This document shows positions 43,093 through 51,860 of a DNA stretch of 64,000 nucleotides, piece after piece (the first letter of the stretch is position 1; each line of letters opens with the position of its first letter). The notes below the pieces were generated by a model. The model was not told the origin of the DNA. It did not search any database and saw nothing but the letters and a program-made list of their open reading frames with translations. Source of the DNA: Haloarchaeobius sp. HME9146 (GTDB lineage: Archaea; Halobacteriota; Halobacteria; Halobacteriales; Natrialbaceae); contig NZ_JAODVR010000001.1 in the NCBI RefSeq assembly GCF_025399835.1, forward strand, positions 186,001-250,000, read 5' to 3'. The translations under genes were made by a program, and so were the position numbers.

Positions 43093-45306
43093 TCAGTCCT
43101 CGGTGGTGTAGGTGCGCTCGTACCCGAACGGGTTGAACACGCGACCGCCACCCTCGTAGAACTTGTCGAAGAACTCGACGTACTCGAGACGCACTCCCTG
43201 CAGTCCTGCGCTCGTCACACCGAGCAGCAGGACGACGAGGTGGCCGACGATGAGGATGAGGACGCCCGCGAGCGCCATCCCGATACCGCCGTGCAGCAGG
43301 CCGCCGAACATGACCTCGGTGACCTCGTGGCCGTGGTACGTCCCGACCTCGAGCATGTGCTTGGGGTCGTGGGTCGTCCCGAAGTGCCACTCGGCACCCT
43401 TCTCGGTCTCGACGACGTACACCCCGAAGAAGAGCAGGTTGACGACGAACGCCATCCCTGCCTTCGCCAGGATGACTGCCCCGATACGCAGGTAGGACAG
43501 GACGTTGACGAGCACGTTGACGGACTCCAGCGCACCGACGAGGAGACCGAACCCGCCCATGTGCTGGACCTCGCCGTAGATCATCGCGACGAGCCCACCG
43601 ACGAACAGCACCAGACCGAGGGTGCCGATGGCCGGCGAGAACCCGGTGAATCCGAGGTCGTAGACGGCCTTCGAGCCGCCGAACGACTGGAACAGGAAGT
43701 CAGGCTTCAGGCCCTCTGCCTGCGTGCTGAAGATCCACATCCAGACCCCGAACATCATGGTCGCCCACGAGCCGTTCTCGATGAACGCCGTGACGGGACC
43801 GTGGTCGAGGTCGTTGATGAACCCGAAGACGTACCCCACCGTCAGGTGGAGCAGGCCGAGCAGCATGCTCACGACGAGCCAGGTCTGGCCGTACTGCAGG
43901 TAAGCTGGCTGGAGACCCTTGTGCATCGGCGGGCTGCCGCCGAACAGGACCTCACCCAGCACGTGTAAGCCGAATATCTCGCCGTACAGGATACCGAACA
44001 GCATGGTGAACCCACCGGCCCACAGGCCGATGCCACCGAGTGCCTTCAGCACGTCGCTGTTGGTGCGCGTGTAGAGCAGGAAGCCGACCGCGGTGTAGAT
44101 GAGCCCGTATCCGAGGTCGCCCAGCATGAACCCGTAGAACAGCGGGAACGTCATGAGCAGGACGATAGTCGGGTCGAGTTCCGTGTACTTCGGTCGGTTG
44201 ACCATCTCGATGAGGAACTCGAAGGGTTCTGCGGCCTTGTTGTTCTGCTGGACGGTCGGCGGTGCGTCACCCATCGTGACGACGCCACCGTCGGCGGCCG
44301 CCTCGGCACCACCGGAGGTCCCGTGGGACTCGCCCGGCATCTCCGAGGAGCCGACCGCGTGGCCCTCGTGGTAGTCGGCGCGTTCTATCTCCTGGACCTC
44401 GGCGTGGTCGCCGACCGCGGAATCGAGTTCGCGCGTGAGGGTGTCGACCTCGTCGGTCGGGAGCCACCCTTCGGCGACGAATGCGTTCTCCGTCGTCGCG
44501 AACTGCAGCGGCGCTTCGGACTTCTGGACGTCGATGGACAGGCGCTCCTCGGCGGCCAGCAGGAAGCCGGCGGCGTCGAGGCGCAGGTCCTCGAGTTCGT
44601 CCTCGACCGTCGTGAGCTTCGATTCGAGCTGCTGCCGACGGTGGCGCAGTTCGTCGATGTACTCGGTCGGGTCGCCCTCCCCGTCGGGAATCTCCTGACG
44701 GGTGAAGTTCGCGCGGACGAGCAGGTCGTCGAGCAGGCTGTCGCTCGCGTTCGACTCGGGGTACGCGAAGACGGCGATGAGGTCGCCGCCACCGCTCTCG
44801 ACGTCGAACGACCGGATCGCCTTCGCCCCGTTGAGCTCGGCTTTCACGGCCTCGACGTCGCCTTCACCGACCGCGACCTGCAGCGAGTCGTAGCCCGAGA
44901 GCAGGTGCAGCGGGATTCCGAGCTCCGCGAACGGTGCGAGCGAACTCACTTTCTCGTCGAGTTCACGCACTTCCGCCTCGAGCTCGTTCCGGCGGTCATC
45001 GAGACGATTCGCCTCCTGGCGAACCTCTTCGAGCTCCTCCTCGAGCGCGTCGTCCGTGACGATGCGGCTCGGGCCGGCGTGTTCGGCCTCGACACCCAGG
45101 ATGCTCTTGATGGAGCGAACGGTGACGAGTTTCTCTGAGGCGTCCTCGGCACCCTCGACGGGGTTCCCGTTGGAGAACCCGTCCCAGGAGCCGTCGTAGT
45201 CGCTCAGGTGAACCAGGCGGAGATCGTGTACCGTCTCGATGACGTCGTCCATGACGGACTTCGAGCCCGTCACGGACACCTTGCTCATTTGCTCAGGTCT
45301 GAGCAT
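43093..45306 (-). CDS. atpI: A-type ATP synthase subunit I (a subunit, stator)
   Basis: The 737-aa subunit has a cytoplasmic half of about 390 residues with a coiled coil (LEEELEEVRQEANRLDDRRN) and a membrane half of about seven or eight helices that carries the ion channel. FPLFYGFMLGDLGYGL at the start of the membrane half and SYLRIGAVILAKAGMAFVV with the essential arginine later are diagnostic. An acidic Gly-rich linker (around residues 330-360) with several His and Met joins the halves. The start at 45306 overlaps atpH by 14 bp. Confidence 0.96.
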   Translation of the reverse strand: MLRPEQMSKVSVTGSKSVMDDVIETVHDLRLVHLSDYDGSWDGFSNGNPVEGAEDASEKLVTVRSIKSILGVEAEHAGPSRIVTDDALEEELEEVRQEANRLDDRRNELEAEVRELDEKVSSLAPFAELGIPLHLLSGYDSLQVAVGEGDVEAVKAELNGAKAIRSFDVESGGGDLIAVFAYPESNASDSLLDDLLVRANFTRQEIPDGEGDPTEYIDELRHRRQQLESKLTTVEDELEDLRLDAAGFLLAAEERLSIDVQKSEAPLQFATTENAFVAEGWLPTDEVDTLTRELDSAVGDHAEVQEIERADYHEGHAVGSSEMPGESHGTSGGAEAAADGGVVTMGDAPPTVQQNNKAAEPFEFLIEMVNRPKYTELDPTIVLLMTFPLFYGFMLGDLGYGLIYTAVGFLLYTRTNSDVLKALGGIGLWAGGFTMLFGILYGEIFGLHVLGEVLFGGSPPMHKGLQPAYLQYGQTWLVVSMLLGLLHLTVGYVFGFINDLDHGPVTAFIENGSWATMMFGVWMWIFSTQAEGLKPDFLFQSFGGSKAVYDLGFTGFSPAIGTLGLVLFVGGLVAMIYGEVQHMGGFGLLVGALESVNVLVNVLSYLRIGAVILAKAGMAFVVNLLFFGVYVVETEKGAEWHFGTTHDPKHMLEVGTYHGHEVTEVMFGGLLHGGIGMALAGVLILIVGHLVVLLLGVTSAGLQGVRLEYVEFFDKFYEGGGRVFNPFGYERTYTTED

Positions 45307-45625
45307 GTACCTCCTCCGTGAATGTTTCGAGGACGTAGTCGACGACCTCGCTCGTGCGTCCCTCGGCGCGGGTACGGAGTTCCTCGCGCTCCGCCTCTCC
45401 CTCCTCGAGGATCTGCTCGCGTTCCTCGGCTATCTCGGTGCGAGCTTCCTCAAGGCGGTTCGACTCGAGCTCACGTGCGTCGTCCTCCGCCTCCTGGCGG
45501 ATTTCTTCGGCACGGTCCCGGGCCTCGGCGATGCGCTCGTCGCGGTCGGCTTCTGCCTCGGCGACGATGTCGTCGGCCTCCGTCTCGGCCGTCTGAATTC
45601 GTTCGAGAACCTCTGGCCTCGGCAT
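45293..45625 (-). CDS. atpH: A-type ATP synthase subunit H (peripheral stalk)
   Basis: The 110-aa protein is one long charged coiled coil (about residues 5-90) that pairs with AtpE as the stator stalk. It begins MPRPEVLERIQTAE and is the first gene of the operon. A TATA-like box lies about 30-39 nt upstream of its ATG. Confidence 0.9.
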   Translation of the reverse strand: MPRPEVLERIQTAETEADDIVAEAEADRDERIAEARDRAEEIRQEAEDDARELESNRLEEARTEIAEEREQILEEGEAEREELRTRAEGRTSEVVDYVLETFTEEVHAQT

Positions 45626-45654
45626 GGCTTGAACACGCGTGAGTTTACATAGCG

Positions 45655-45664
45655 GCTATAAGGT
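45655..45664 (-). promoter_or_regulatory. TATA-like box of the ATP synthase operon
   Basis: The minus strand reads CCTTATAGCC, 30-39 nt upstream of the atpH ATG; the leader would be short (about 5-10 nt). It is the main promoter expected for atpHIKECFAB. Confidence 0.5.
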
Positions 45665-45778
45665 AGTTGCGAAAGGTGCTGGACCGGGGTTTCACCTGAG
45701 TGCGCCGGTCAATCACGAACGTTCACTCACGATTCAATCGCGACAGAACTATGGCGGGACGTTGCTAAACCCCGGCCA

Positions 45779-46480
45779 ATGGGAATCCTCGAAAACAAGG
45801 CTCGTGCACGCCTGTTCTACAAGTATCTCTCGAAGGTGTACGATACCATCAACCCGTTCATCTGGAACGAGGAGATGCGTACCGAGGCCATCGGGATGCT
45901 CGATATCGAGCCCGACGACCGGGTGCTCGACGTGGGCTGTGGGACCGGCTTCGCGACCGAAGGACTCCTCGCTCACGAGAACGTCGACGAGGTCTGGGGC
46001 CTCGACCAGAGCCCGGACCAGCTCGAGAAGGCCTACGCCAAGTTCGGCAAGCACGGCCCGGTCCACTTCCACATGGGTGACGCCGAGCGTCTCCCGTTCG
46101 CGACGAACAGCTTCGACGTCATCTGGTCGTCCGGCTCCATCGAGTACTGGCCGAACCCGGTCCGTGCGCTGCGCGAGTTCCGCCGCGTCGTGAAACCCGG
46201 TGGCCAGGTGCTCGTCGTCGGGCCGAACTACCCGAAGACGACGGTCATGCAGAAGGTCGCCGACGCCATCATGCTGTTCTACGACGAGGAAGAGGCGGAC
46301 GAGATGTTCACCGCGGCCGGCTTCGAGGACATCCAGCACCGCCTGATGGGCCCGGAGTACGACCCCGACATCGCCATCACGACCGTCGCACGTGCACCAG
46401 GTGCAGACGATGCGGCGGACGAGGCGGCCGAGGAGGGCGAGACCATCGAAGACGACGCCGGCCCGGAAGCCGAAGCCTGA
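45779..46480 (+). CDS. SAM-dependent methyltransferase, ubiquinone/menaquinone type
   Basis: The 233-aa class I methyltransferase has motif I VLDVGCGTGFAT (residues about 49-60), an acidic post-I motif (VWGLDQSPDQL) and the IEYWPNPVRALREFRRVVKPGG motif of the UbiE/MPBQ-like family. Its N-terminus (ARARLFYKYLSKVYDTINPF) resembles quinone-ring methyltransferases, so a role in menaquinone methylation is plausible and unproved. The last about 30 residues are acidic and disordered. The last 202 bp overlap a convergent pilin gene. Confidence 0.85.
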   Translation: MGILENKARARLFYKYLSKVYDTINPFIWNEEMRTEAIGMLDIEPDDRVLDVGCGTGFATEGLLAHENVDEVWGLDQSPDQLEKAYAKFGKHGPVHFHMGDAERLPFATNSFDVIWSSGSIEYWPNPVRALREFRRVVKPGGQVLVVGPNYPKTTVMQKVADAIMLFYDEEEADEMFTAAGFEDIQHRLMGPEYDPDIAITTVARAPGADDAADEAAEEGETIEDDAGPEAEA

Positions 46481-46944
46481 GAACGGGCGACCGTCTCGAC
46501 CTGCCCGACCACCAGTTCCTCGCTGTAGAACGTCACCACGACTCGCGAGTCCGGTGAGAGCGTCGGCCGGTTCGTCCCCGCGATCCTGACGCTCGCGGTC
46601 TCGCCTGCGGTCCACGTCGAATCGGCTGCGGTGTTGAACGGCCCGGTCGGCCCCGGCGCGAACCCACGCGCGGAGAAGAACGGCACCGGTGGCTGGTGTG
46701 CGAGCCGTGTCCCATCGACCTCGACCACCACCCGCAGGTCTCGCACGTCGACCGTCTCACCACCGGTGTGGGTCACGGTGATACGCCCGGTGTCGGCGTC
46801 CGCCGTGGCCGCGAAGCTCGCACGCGGAGCCTCTGTCGGTGGGGTCTCGTAGACGCCGACCACGACGACGCTCGCGAGGACGAGCGTCACCGCGAGCAAG
46901 AGCGCGGTACCGACGACGGGGGTGACTGCACGGGGAGAGAGCAC
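46279..46944 (-). CDS. Type IV pilin-like protein (DUF1628) with antisense-overlap tail
   Basis: The 221-aa protein begins with the archaeal pilin-type N-terminus RAVTPVVGTALLLAVTLVLA (PF07790), without a long leader, followed by a beta-rich domain to about residue 150 (VDVRDLRVVVEVDG, DSRVVVTFYSEELVVGQ). From about residue 155 it runs through the 3' end of the methyltransferase gene on the other strand; this Ser/Ala-rich tail looks like an antisense reading rather than a folded domain. The reading frame has no earlier stop, so the overlap is real if the gene is translated. It may be a prepilin or a secreted pilin-like protein. Confidence 0.7.
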   Translation of the reverse strand: MLSPRAVTPVVGTALLLAVTLVLASVVVVGVYETPPTEAPRASFAATADADTGRITVTHTGGETVDVRDLRVVVEVDGTRLAHQPPVPFFSARGFAPGPTGPFNTAADSTWTAGETASVRIAGTNRPTLSPDSRVVVTFYSEELVVGQVETVARSQASASGPASSSMVSPSSAASSAASSAPGARATVVMAMSGSYSGPIRRCWMSSKPAAVNISSASSSS

Positions 46945-46983
46945 GCGGGCTCTGGCCGCGGCTTCGGATAAAAAGGCTCGGCG

Positions 46984-48183
46984 TCAGGACGAGACGCTGA
47001 CGTTGATGGGACCCTGTGGGAGTTCGACCGTGACCTCGTAGTCCCCACTCGGCTGGGTGAACCAGTGGATGCCGTCATCGTCCGTCTGCCCGACGACCGT
47101 GCCATCCACCATCACCGGCGCAGCGATGGCGTCGCCGCTGAGGACGTTCTGGACCTGGATGCGTGCCGGGCCGCCGTTGGCCGTCTCGTTGATGACGACC
47201 TCGACGCCGTAGTCGGTCGCGTTGACGCTGTTGCTGACGGGGAGCGCGGAGACGGTCAACTGCTGGTACTCGCGGTACACCTTCCGCTGCGAGCCATCGA
47301 CGTAGATACGGATGGAGCCCTGGTCCAGGGGGCTCTCGTAGAACCAGCTACCGCGCCTGAACTCCCAGATGTTCACGCCGGAGCTCTCGCGCACGTACGG
47401 GTATCTCCCCTCGGTGTACTCCAGGAACTCCGTTCGGTTGTCGAACCCGTTCGTCGTGTCGGTGTCCCAGTGGTCGAGCCTGACCGCCTCGCGGTAGTAC
47501 TCCAGGTCCGGGCCAGTCTGTGCGAGCAACTGGATGACGACACCGGACTGTGAGCCCTGGACCTGGGCCTGCAGCGACCCGTCACGTTCGTTGTTCAACG
47601 TCCGGAACAGGGCCGACCGGGTCGGTGTGCTGTACTCGTTTGCCTGCCTGGTGAGGTACCCGAGGGATGCACCGGTCGAGCGTTCGAGCCGCGCGATGGT
47701 GTCCTTGGTCTGTTCGGCACGGTAGCCGACGAGTGCGAGTCGCTTCAACAGCTCTCGCTCGGAGATGTCACCGGCTCCGTACGCTTCGATCGCCTGCCGT
47801 TCCTGCTGTTGCAGCGTGTCGACCCGCGACTCCACGTCCTCGATGGCCGCCTCCACGAGCGCCTGCCGTGCCTCGTCGGAGGACGCGGCACCGAGGCGAA
47901 CCGAGAGGAGTTCGAGCTGGTAGTTGCTGTCGACGGTCTCACGGTTCATCGCCACGGCGGCACCGAGATCGAGCCCGGGCGTACCGTAGCCCTGTGTGGA
48001 GACCGTGTCGAGTTCGAGTCGTCGCGTCGTGTCGTTCGAGATGGACGTGCGACTCGTCACGTCCGCCGACAGCGTTGGCCGCTCGGCGGCGGTGTCTGCG
48101 GGGACCGCGGGTGCGCTGGCGGCCGTCCCGATGGGCGACAGGACGAGGAGGGCCAGCAGGGCGACGCACGTGAAACGTCTCAT
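46984..48183 (-). CDS. Secreted haloarchaeal protein (DUF7096-like), function unknown
   Basis: The 399-aa protein has a Sec signal peptide (MRRFTCVALLALLVLSPIGTAASA), an alpha-helical half with a coiled coil (VESRVDTLQQQERQAIEAYG) and a beta-rich C-terminal half (STNGF-like loop, YVDGSQRKVYREYQ, NVSVSS end). It resembles proteins annotated as DUF7096 in haloarchaea. No membrane anchor is seen at the end. I start at 48183, after a TATA-like run at leaderless distance. It is divergent from a membrane-anchored winged-helix gene, and both are likely controlled from the same 152 bp. Confidence 0.65.
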   Translation of the reverse strand: MRRFTCVALLALLVLSPIGTAASAPAVPADTAAERPTLSADVTSRTSISNDTTRRLELDTVSTQGYGTPGLDLGAAVAMNRETVDSNYQLELLSVRLGAASSDEARQALVEAAIEDVESRVDTLQQQERQAIEAYGAGDISERELLKRLALVGYRAEQTKDTIARLERSTGASLGYLTRQANEYSTPTRSALFRTLNNERDGSLQAQVQGSQSGVVIQLLAQTGPDLEYYREAVRLDHWDTDTTNGFDNRTEFLEYTEGRYPYVRESSGVNIWEFRRGSWFYESPLDQGSIRIYVDGSQRKVYREYQQLTVSALPVSNSVNATDYGVEVVINETANGGPARIQVQNVLSGDAIAAPVMVDGTVVGQTDDDGIHWFTQPSGDYEVTVELPQGPINVSVSS

Positions 48184-48335
48184 TGGTCGCCCGTACTGCG
48201 CGACGGTACAAAAACCGGTCGACGTGTCTCGAACGAGCACGAAAACCCTCGAGAGCCGGCGAGACATTTCATAACGGCTGCTGATGTTTTATCTCGATGG
48301 AAAGCGTTTTTTCCCCGCGGCATGGACGCACCTGT
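48184..48335. promoter_or_regulatory. Divergent promoter region of the two envelope genes
   Basis: On the plus strand GTTTTTTCC (48305-48313) is 23-31 nt upstream of the ATG at 48336; on the minus strand GGTTTTTGTA (48206-48215) is 23-32 nt upstream of the ATG at 48183. Both fit leaderless mRNAs. Confidence 0.5.
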
Positions 48336-49679
48336 ATGCGGTCCCTCTCTGTCGTCACAGCCGCCCTCCTCGTGCTCGCCCTCTTCACCGGGGTCAGCAC
48401 CGGCGTGCCGAGCGGTGCTCACGCGGGCACACCGGCCGCGTCCCCCGACCTCGCGGTCGCGCAGGACGAGTTCGAACCTGCAGACCCCGGAACGGTCATC
48501 GAGGTGAACGTGACCGAGTCCGGCGACGCGCAGTGGTCCGTCTCCTATCGCTACCGCCTGACCGGCGAGAACGAGACGACCGCCTTCAGGCAGTACGGTC
48601 GCGCCGTGGCGAAGGGACAAGAGCAGTTGACGTTCTCGGCCGAGCTGTTCCAGCAGTTCGCCGACCAGGCATCGACGTGGACGGGCCGGGACATGGAGAT
48701 CCGGGACACGTCGTGGCAGGAACCGGTCGTGCGCGAGCCGGCACAGCCCGGCACGGCGACCACCACGACGGGGAGTGACGAGATGAGGACCAGAATCGGC
48801 GTCCTCACCTACACCTTCACGTGGACGAACTTCGCCGAGGTCCAGGGGGACGGCGAGGTTCGCGTCGGGGACGCGTTCGGGACCGAGAACGAGACGTGGC
48901 TGCCGACGCTGTACGAAGGGCAGCGGTTCGTCATCAACGAGCCGCAGAACTTCGCCATCATCAACTCGCCGGCCGACAAGGGCCCGCAGAACAGTTCCCT
49001 CATCTGGGACGGCCCACAGACGTTCGAGCCGGGCTACATCGAGGCGACGTACGTTCCGCGCGAGCCCTCGCAGACCCAGACGACACCCGGCACGACGCCG
49101 GGCGGCCTCGGTGAGGAAGGCGGTCTCCCGCTCCAACTCATCGGGTTCGGGCTCCTCGTCGTCCTGGTCGCCGCCGGGAGCTACCTGTTCGCGCGGTGGC
49201 AGACCGAACGGGAGCAGTCCACCCCAGCTGCCACCCCGAACGGCGGGCACGACACGGTGACGGCGGACAGCTCGACGACCGACGGTCCGCGCCAGTCGGA
49301 GACCACAGACACCGATGCTGCGACGGATGCGGCGACAGCCGCGAGCGCGGGCGCGGCAGCCGCGGACGAAGCTGCAGAGGACGAACCCGAGGCCGAAGAC
49401 ACCGCGTCCGACGCGGGCCAGGAGGAAGCGGAGGAACTCGACCCCATCGACGTGGAGCTCCTCTCGGACGAAGAGCGCGTCCTCCGCCTGCTCCGACAGA
49501 ACAACGGCCGGATGAAGCAGGCGAACATCGTCAAGGAGACCGGCTGGTCGAACGCGAAGGTCTCCCAGCTGCTCTCCGGCATGGACGACGACGACGAGAT
49601 CGAGAAGCTCCGCATCGGCCGGGAGAACCTCATCACGCTCCCGGGCGAGAGCATCGGGGACTTCGACGACGACGCCTGA
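48336..49679 (+). CDS. Membrane-anchored protein with extracellular domain and cytoplasmic winged helix
   Basis: The 447-aa protein has a signal peptide (about residues 1-28), an extracellular beta-rich domain (30-250; IEVNVTESGDAQWSVSYRYR, like DUF7345), one membrane helix (about 266-288; LIGFGLLVVLVAAGSYLF), an Ala/Asp/Glu-rich linker and a C-terminal winged helix (about 378-440; EERVLRLLRQNNGRMKQANI). This arrangement suits a one-component transcription regulator that reads an outside signal directly. No DNA target is visible. The start at 48336 has a promoter at leaderless distance. Confidence 0.75.
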   Translation: MRSLSVVTAALLVLALFTGVSTGVPSGAHAGTPAASPDLAVAQDEFEPADPGTVIEVNVTESGDAQWSVSYRYRLTGENETTAFRQYGRAVAKGQEQLTFSAELFQQFADQASTWTGRDMEIRDTSWQEPVVREPAQPGTATTTTGSDEMRTRIGVLTYTFTWTNFAEVQGDGEVRVGDAFGTENETWLPTLYEGQRFVINEPQNFAIINSPADKGPQNSSLIWDGPQTFEPGYIEATYVPREPSQTQTTPGTTPGGLGEEGGLPLQLIGFGLLVVLVAAGSYLFARWQTEREQSTPAATPNGGHDTVTADSSTTDGPRQSETTDTDAATDAATAASAGAAAADEAAEDEPEAEDTASDAGQEEAEELDPIDVELLSDEERVLRLLRQNNGRMKQANIVKETGWSNAKVSQLLSGMDDDDEIEKLRIGRENLITLPGESIGDFDDDA

Positions 49680-49772
49680 CGGACGACGCGTCCGGAGGCT
49701 CCTGACAAACGATTTTCACAGGGTCCCGCGTTTCGTAACCATTTACGTGGGTGCCGGCATAATCAGCCGTTG

Positions 49773-50573
49773 ATGAAGGTTCTCGTCACCGTCAAGGAGG
49801 TGGCCGCCGTCGAGGACGAATTCCAGATCGATGGGACGTCAATCGACGAGACGTACCTCGAATACGACCTCAACGAGTGGGACGACTACGCCGTCGAAGA
49901 AGCCGTTCAGCTGCAGGAGAACGGCATCGCCGACGAAGTCGTCGCCGTGACCATCGGGCCCGAGCGGTCCGAGGAGACAATCCGCATGGCCCTCGCGAAG
50001 GGTGCGGACCGCGCGATTCGCGTGTGGGACGACGCCATCGAGGGCACCGACCTGCTCGACGTGGGTGCGAAGACACGCATCCTCTCGGCGGTCGTCGCCG
50101 AGGAGGAGCCGGACCTCGTCCTCAGTGGTGTCCAGGCCGACGACGATGGGTTCGGCGCAACGGGCGTCTCCCTCGCCGACGAGATCGACTACGAGTGGGC
50201 CGCGGTCGTGAACGACCTCGACCACGACGCGCTCGACGCCGAGAGCGTCGCGAAGGTCCACCGCGAACTGGAGGGTGGCGTCGAGGAGCTGACCGACGTG
50301 GAGCTCCCCGCCGTACTCACCATCCAGACCGGTATCAACGAGCCGCGCTACGCCAGCCTGCGCGGTATCCGGATGGCCCAGCGCAAGGAGATCGCCCCGA
50401 AGACGCTCGACGACATCGGCCTCGACGCCGACGCCGTCGCCAACGACCTCGAACTCACCGACATGTACGAACCCGAATCCGAAGGGGACGCCACGTACTT
50501 CGAGGGCGGCCCGGAGGAAGAAGCCGCACAGCTTGCTGACCTCCTGCGGGAGAAGGGGGTGGGTGCGCAATGA
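49773..50573 (+). CDS. etfB: Electron transfer flavoprotein beta subunit
   Basis: The 266-aa subunit forms with EtfA a soluble FAD protein that passes electrons from acyl-CoA and other dehydrogenases to the quinone pool. MKVLVTVKEVAAVEDEF is the family start; the AMP-binding region with AKGADRAIRVW follows. The end overlaps etfA by 4 bp. No EtfQO gene is in view. The ATG at 49773 is preferred to a TTG one codon earlier. Confidence 0.94.
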   Translation: MKVLVTVKEVAAVEDEFQIDGTSIDETYLEYDLNEWDDYAVEEAVQLQENGIADEVVAVTIGPERSEETIRMALAKGADRAIRVWDDAIEGTDLLDVGAKTRILSAVVAEEEPDLVLSGVQADDDGFGATGVSLADEIDYEWAAVVNDLDHDALDAESVAKVHRELEGGVEELTDVELPAVLTIQTGINEPRYASLRGIRMAQRKEIAPKTLDDIGLDADAVANDLELTDMYEPESEGDATYFEGGPEEEAAQLADLLREKGVGAQ

Positions 50574-51526
50574 GCGACATCCTCGCAGTCGCCGAGCACC
50601 GCCGCGGTGAACTCCGCGACGTGAGCTTCGAACTCGTCACGGCCGGCCGCGAGCTCGCCGACGCGACGGGTGGCGACCTGCACGTCGCCGTCATCTCGGG
50701 CGACCTCGACGACTTCGCCGAGCAGCTCAAGCTCGAGGGCGTCGACACCATCCACACCGTCTCCGACGGTGAGGAGTTCAACCACGACGTGTACGCCCAG
50801 GCCGTCACGCAGCTCTACGACGCCATCGGCCCGCAGGTCCTGCTCATGCCGAACTCGGTGAACGGGCTGGACTACGCGCCCGCCGTCGCGAACCGCCTCG
50901 ACCTGCCCTACGTCAGCGACGTCGTCGGGATGGAACTCGACGGCGACACCCTGACCGCCACGCGCGAGATGTACGGTGGGAAGGTCGAAACGGCGACCGA
51001 CGTGCCCGCAGAGCACGTCGCAGTCTCCATCCGGAGCGCCGAGTGGCCGACGACGGAGGAGACGGGCGACGCCGCCGTCGAGTCCTTCGACGTGGACCTC
51101 GACGAGGATCTGATCCGCTCGACCGTCACCGGCTTCGAAGAGGTCGGGTCCGGCGACGTGGACATCAGCGAGGCGGACGTGCTCGTCAGCGTCGGCCGCG
51201 GTATCGAGGAGGAGGAGAACCTCGACCTCGTTCGTGACCTCGCCGACGCGCTCGACGCGACGCTGTCGTCGTCGCGCCCCATCGTCGACGCTGGCTGGCT
51301 CCCGAAGAACCGCCAGGTCGGTCAGTCCGGGAAGGTCGTCACGCCCGACGTGTACATCGCCATCGGCATCTCCGGGGCGGTCCAGCACGTCGCCGGCATG
51401 AAGGGTGCCGACACCATCGTCGCCATCAACACCGACCCGAACGCGCCAATCTACGACATCGCGGACTACGGTATCGTCGACGACCTGTTCGACGTCGTGC
51501 CGGCGCTCATCGAACAGTTCTCCTGA
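50570..51526 (+). CDS. etfA: Electron transfer flavoprotein alpha subunit
   Basis: The 318-aa subunit has the FAD-binding C-terminal domain with [21 protein letters not shown], then [20 protein letters not shown], and the [20 protein letters not shown] motif. All match EtfA. It overlaps etfB by 4 bp (ATGA), so the subunits are made together. A T-run terminator follows. Confidence 0.95.
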   Translation: MSDILAVAEHRRGELRDVSFELVTAGRELADATGGDLHVAVISGDLDDFAEQLKLEGVDTIHTVSDGEEFNHDVYAQAVTQLYDAIGPQVLLMPNSVNGLDYAPAVANRLDLPYVSDVVGMELDGDTLTATREMYGGKVETATDVPAEHVAVSIRSAEWPTTEETGDAAVESFDVDLDEDLIRSTVTGFEEVGSGDVDISEADVLVSVGRGIEEEENLDLVRDLADALDATLSSSRPIVDAGWLPKNRQVGQSGKVVTPDVYIAIGISGAVQHVAGMKGADTIVAINTDPNAPIYDIADYGIVDDLFDVVPALIEQFS

Positions 51527-51540
51527 GCGGCCCGCTACCG

Positions 51541-51546
51541 TTTTTT
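51541..51546 (+). terminator. T-tract terminator after etfBA
   Basis: TTTTTT occurs 15 bp after the etfA stop, followed by CGGGTTTTCGG at 51569-51579, giving two T-rich stops in succession. Confidence 0.5.
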
Positions 51547-51829
51547 GCCCGAGTAATCCCGGGTTTTCGGCATTATACAAACACCGGGTATGTTTTACAC
51601 CGGCCGTACGATTCCGTTCGGAACACGAGTGAACGCGCCCAATCAGGACCCGTTGGGAGGCTGACGGGAGGGGCCGTGAACAGACCGTCAGATTCCGGGA
51701 AACTAAACTGGCATTCTTTTTATGATTAGGCGGGGTGTGCGTGGGTAGCCACCGAACCGCACACTCGAAACCGCAAGACAACCATGAGGAACAGACTCAT
51801 ACAACCTCCATTGTAACTCGGCAAGAAGA
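51547..51829. other. Intergenic DNA between etfA and the BMP lipoprotein gene
   Basis: Apart from the terminator at its left end, this stretch holds no open reading frame with coding character. An AT-rich TTCTTTTTATG (51715-51725) could be a second upstream promoter, giving a leader of about 110-120 nt. No RNA gene is seen. Confidence 0.4.
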
Positions 51830-51854
51830 TATAAGTATTCGAGGATATACCTGC
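51830..51854 (+). promoter_or_regulatory. Promoter of the BMP-transducer operon with shared element
   Basis: TATAAG (51830-51835) is 26-31 nt upstream of the ATG at 51861, inside AAGATATAAG. CGAGGATA (51840-51847) and CCTGC (51850-51854) follow; the same two elements occur in the same order upstream of the second transducer gene (55607-55619), suggesting common control or duplication of the promoter. Confidence 0.5.
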
Positions 51855-51860
51855 CGAGAT

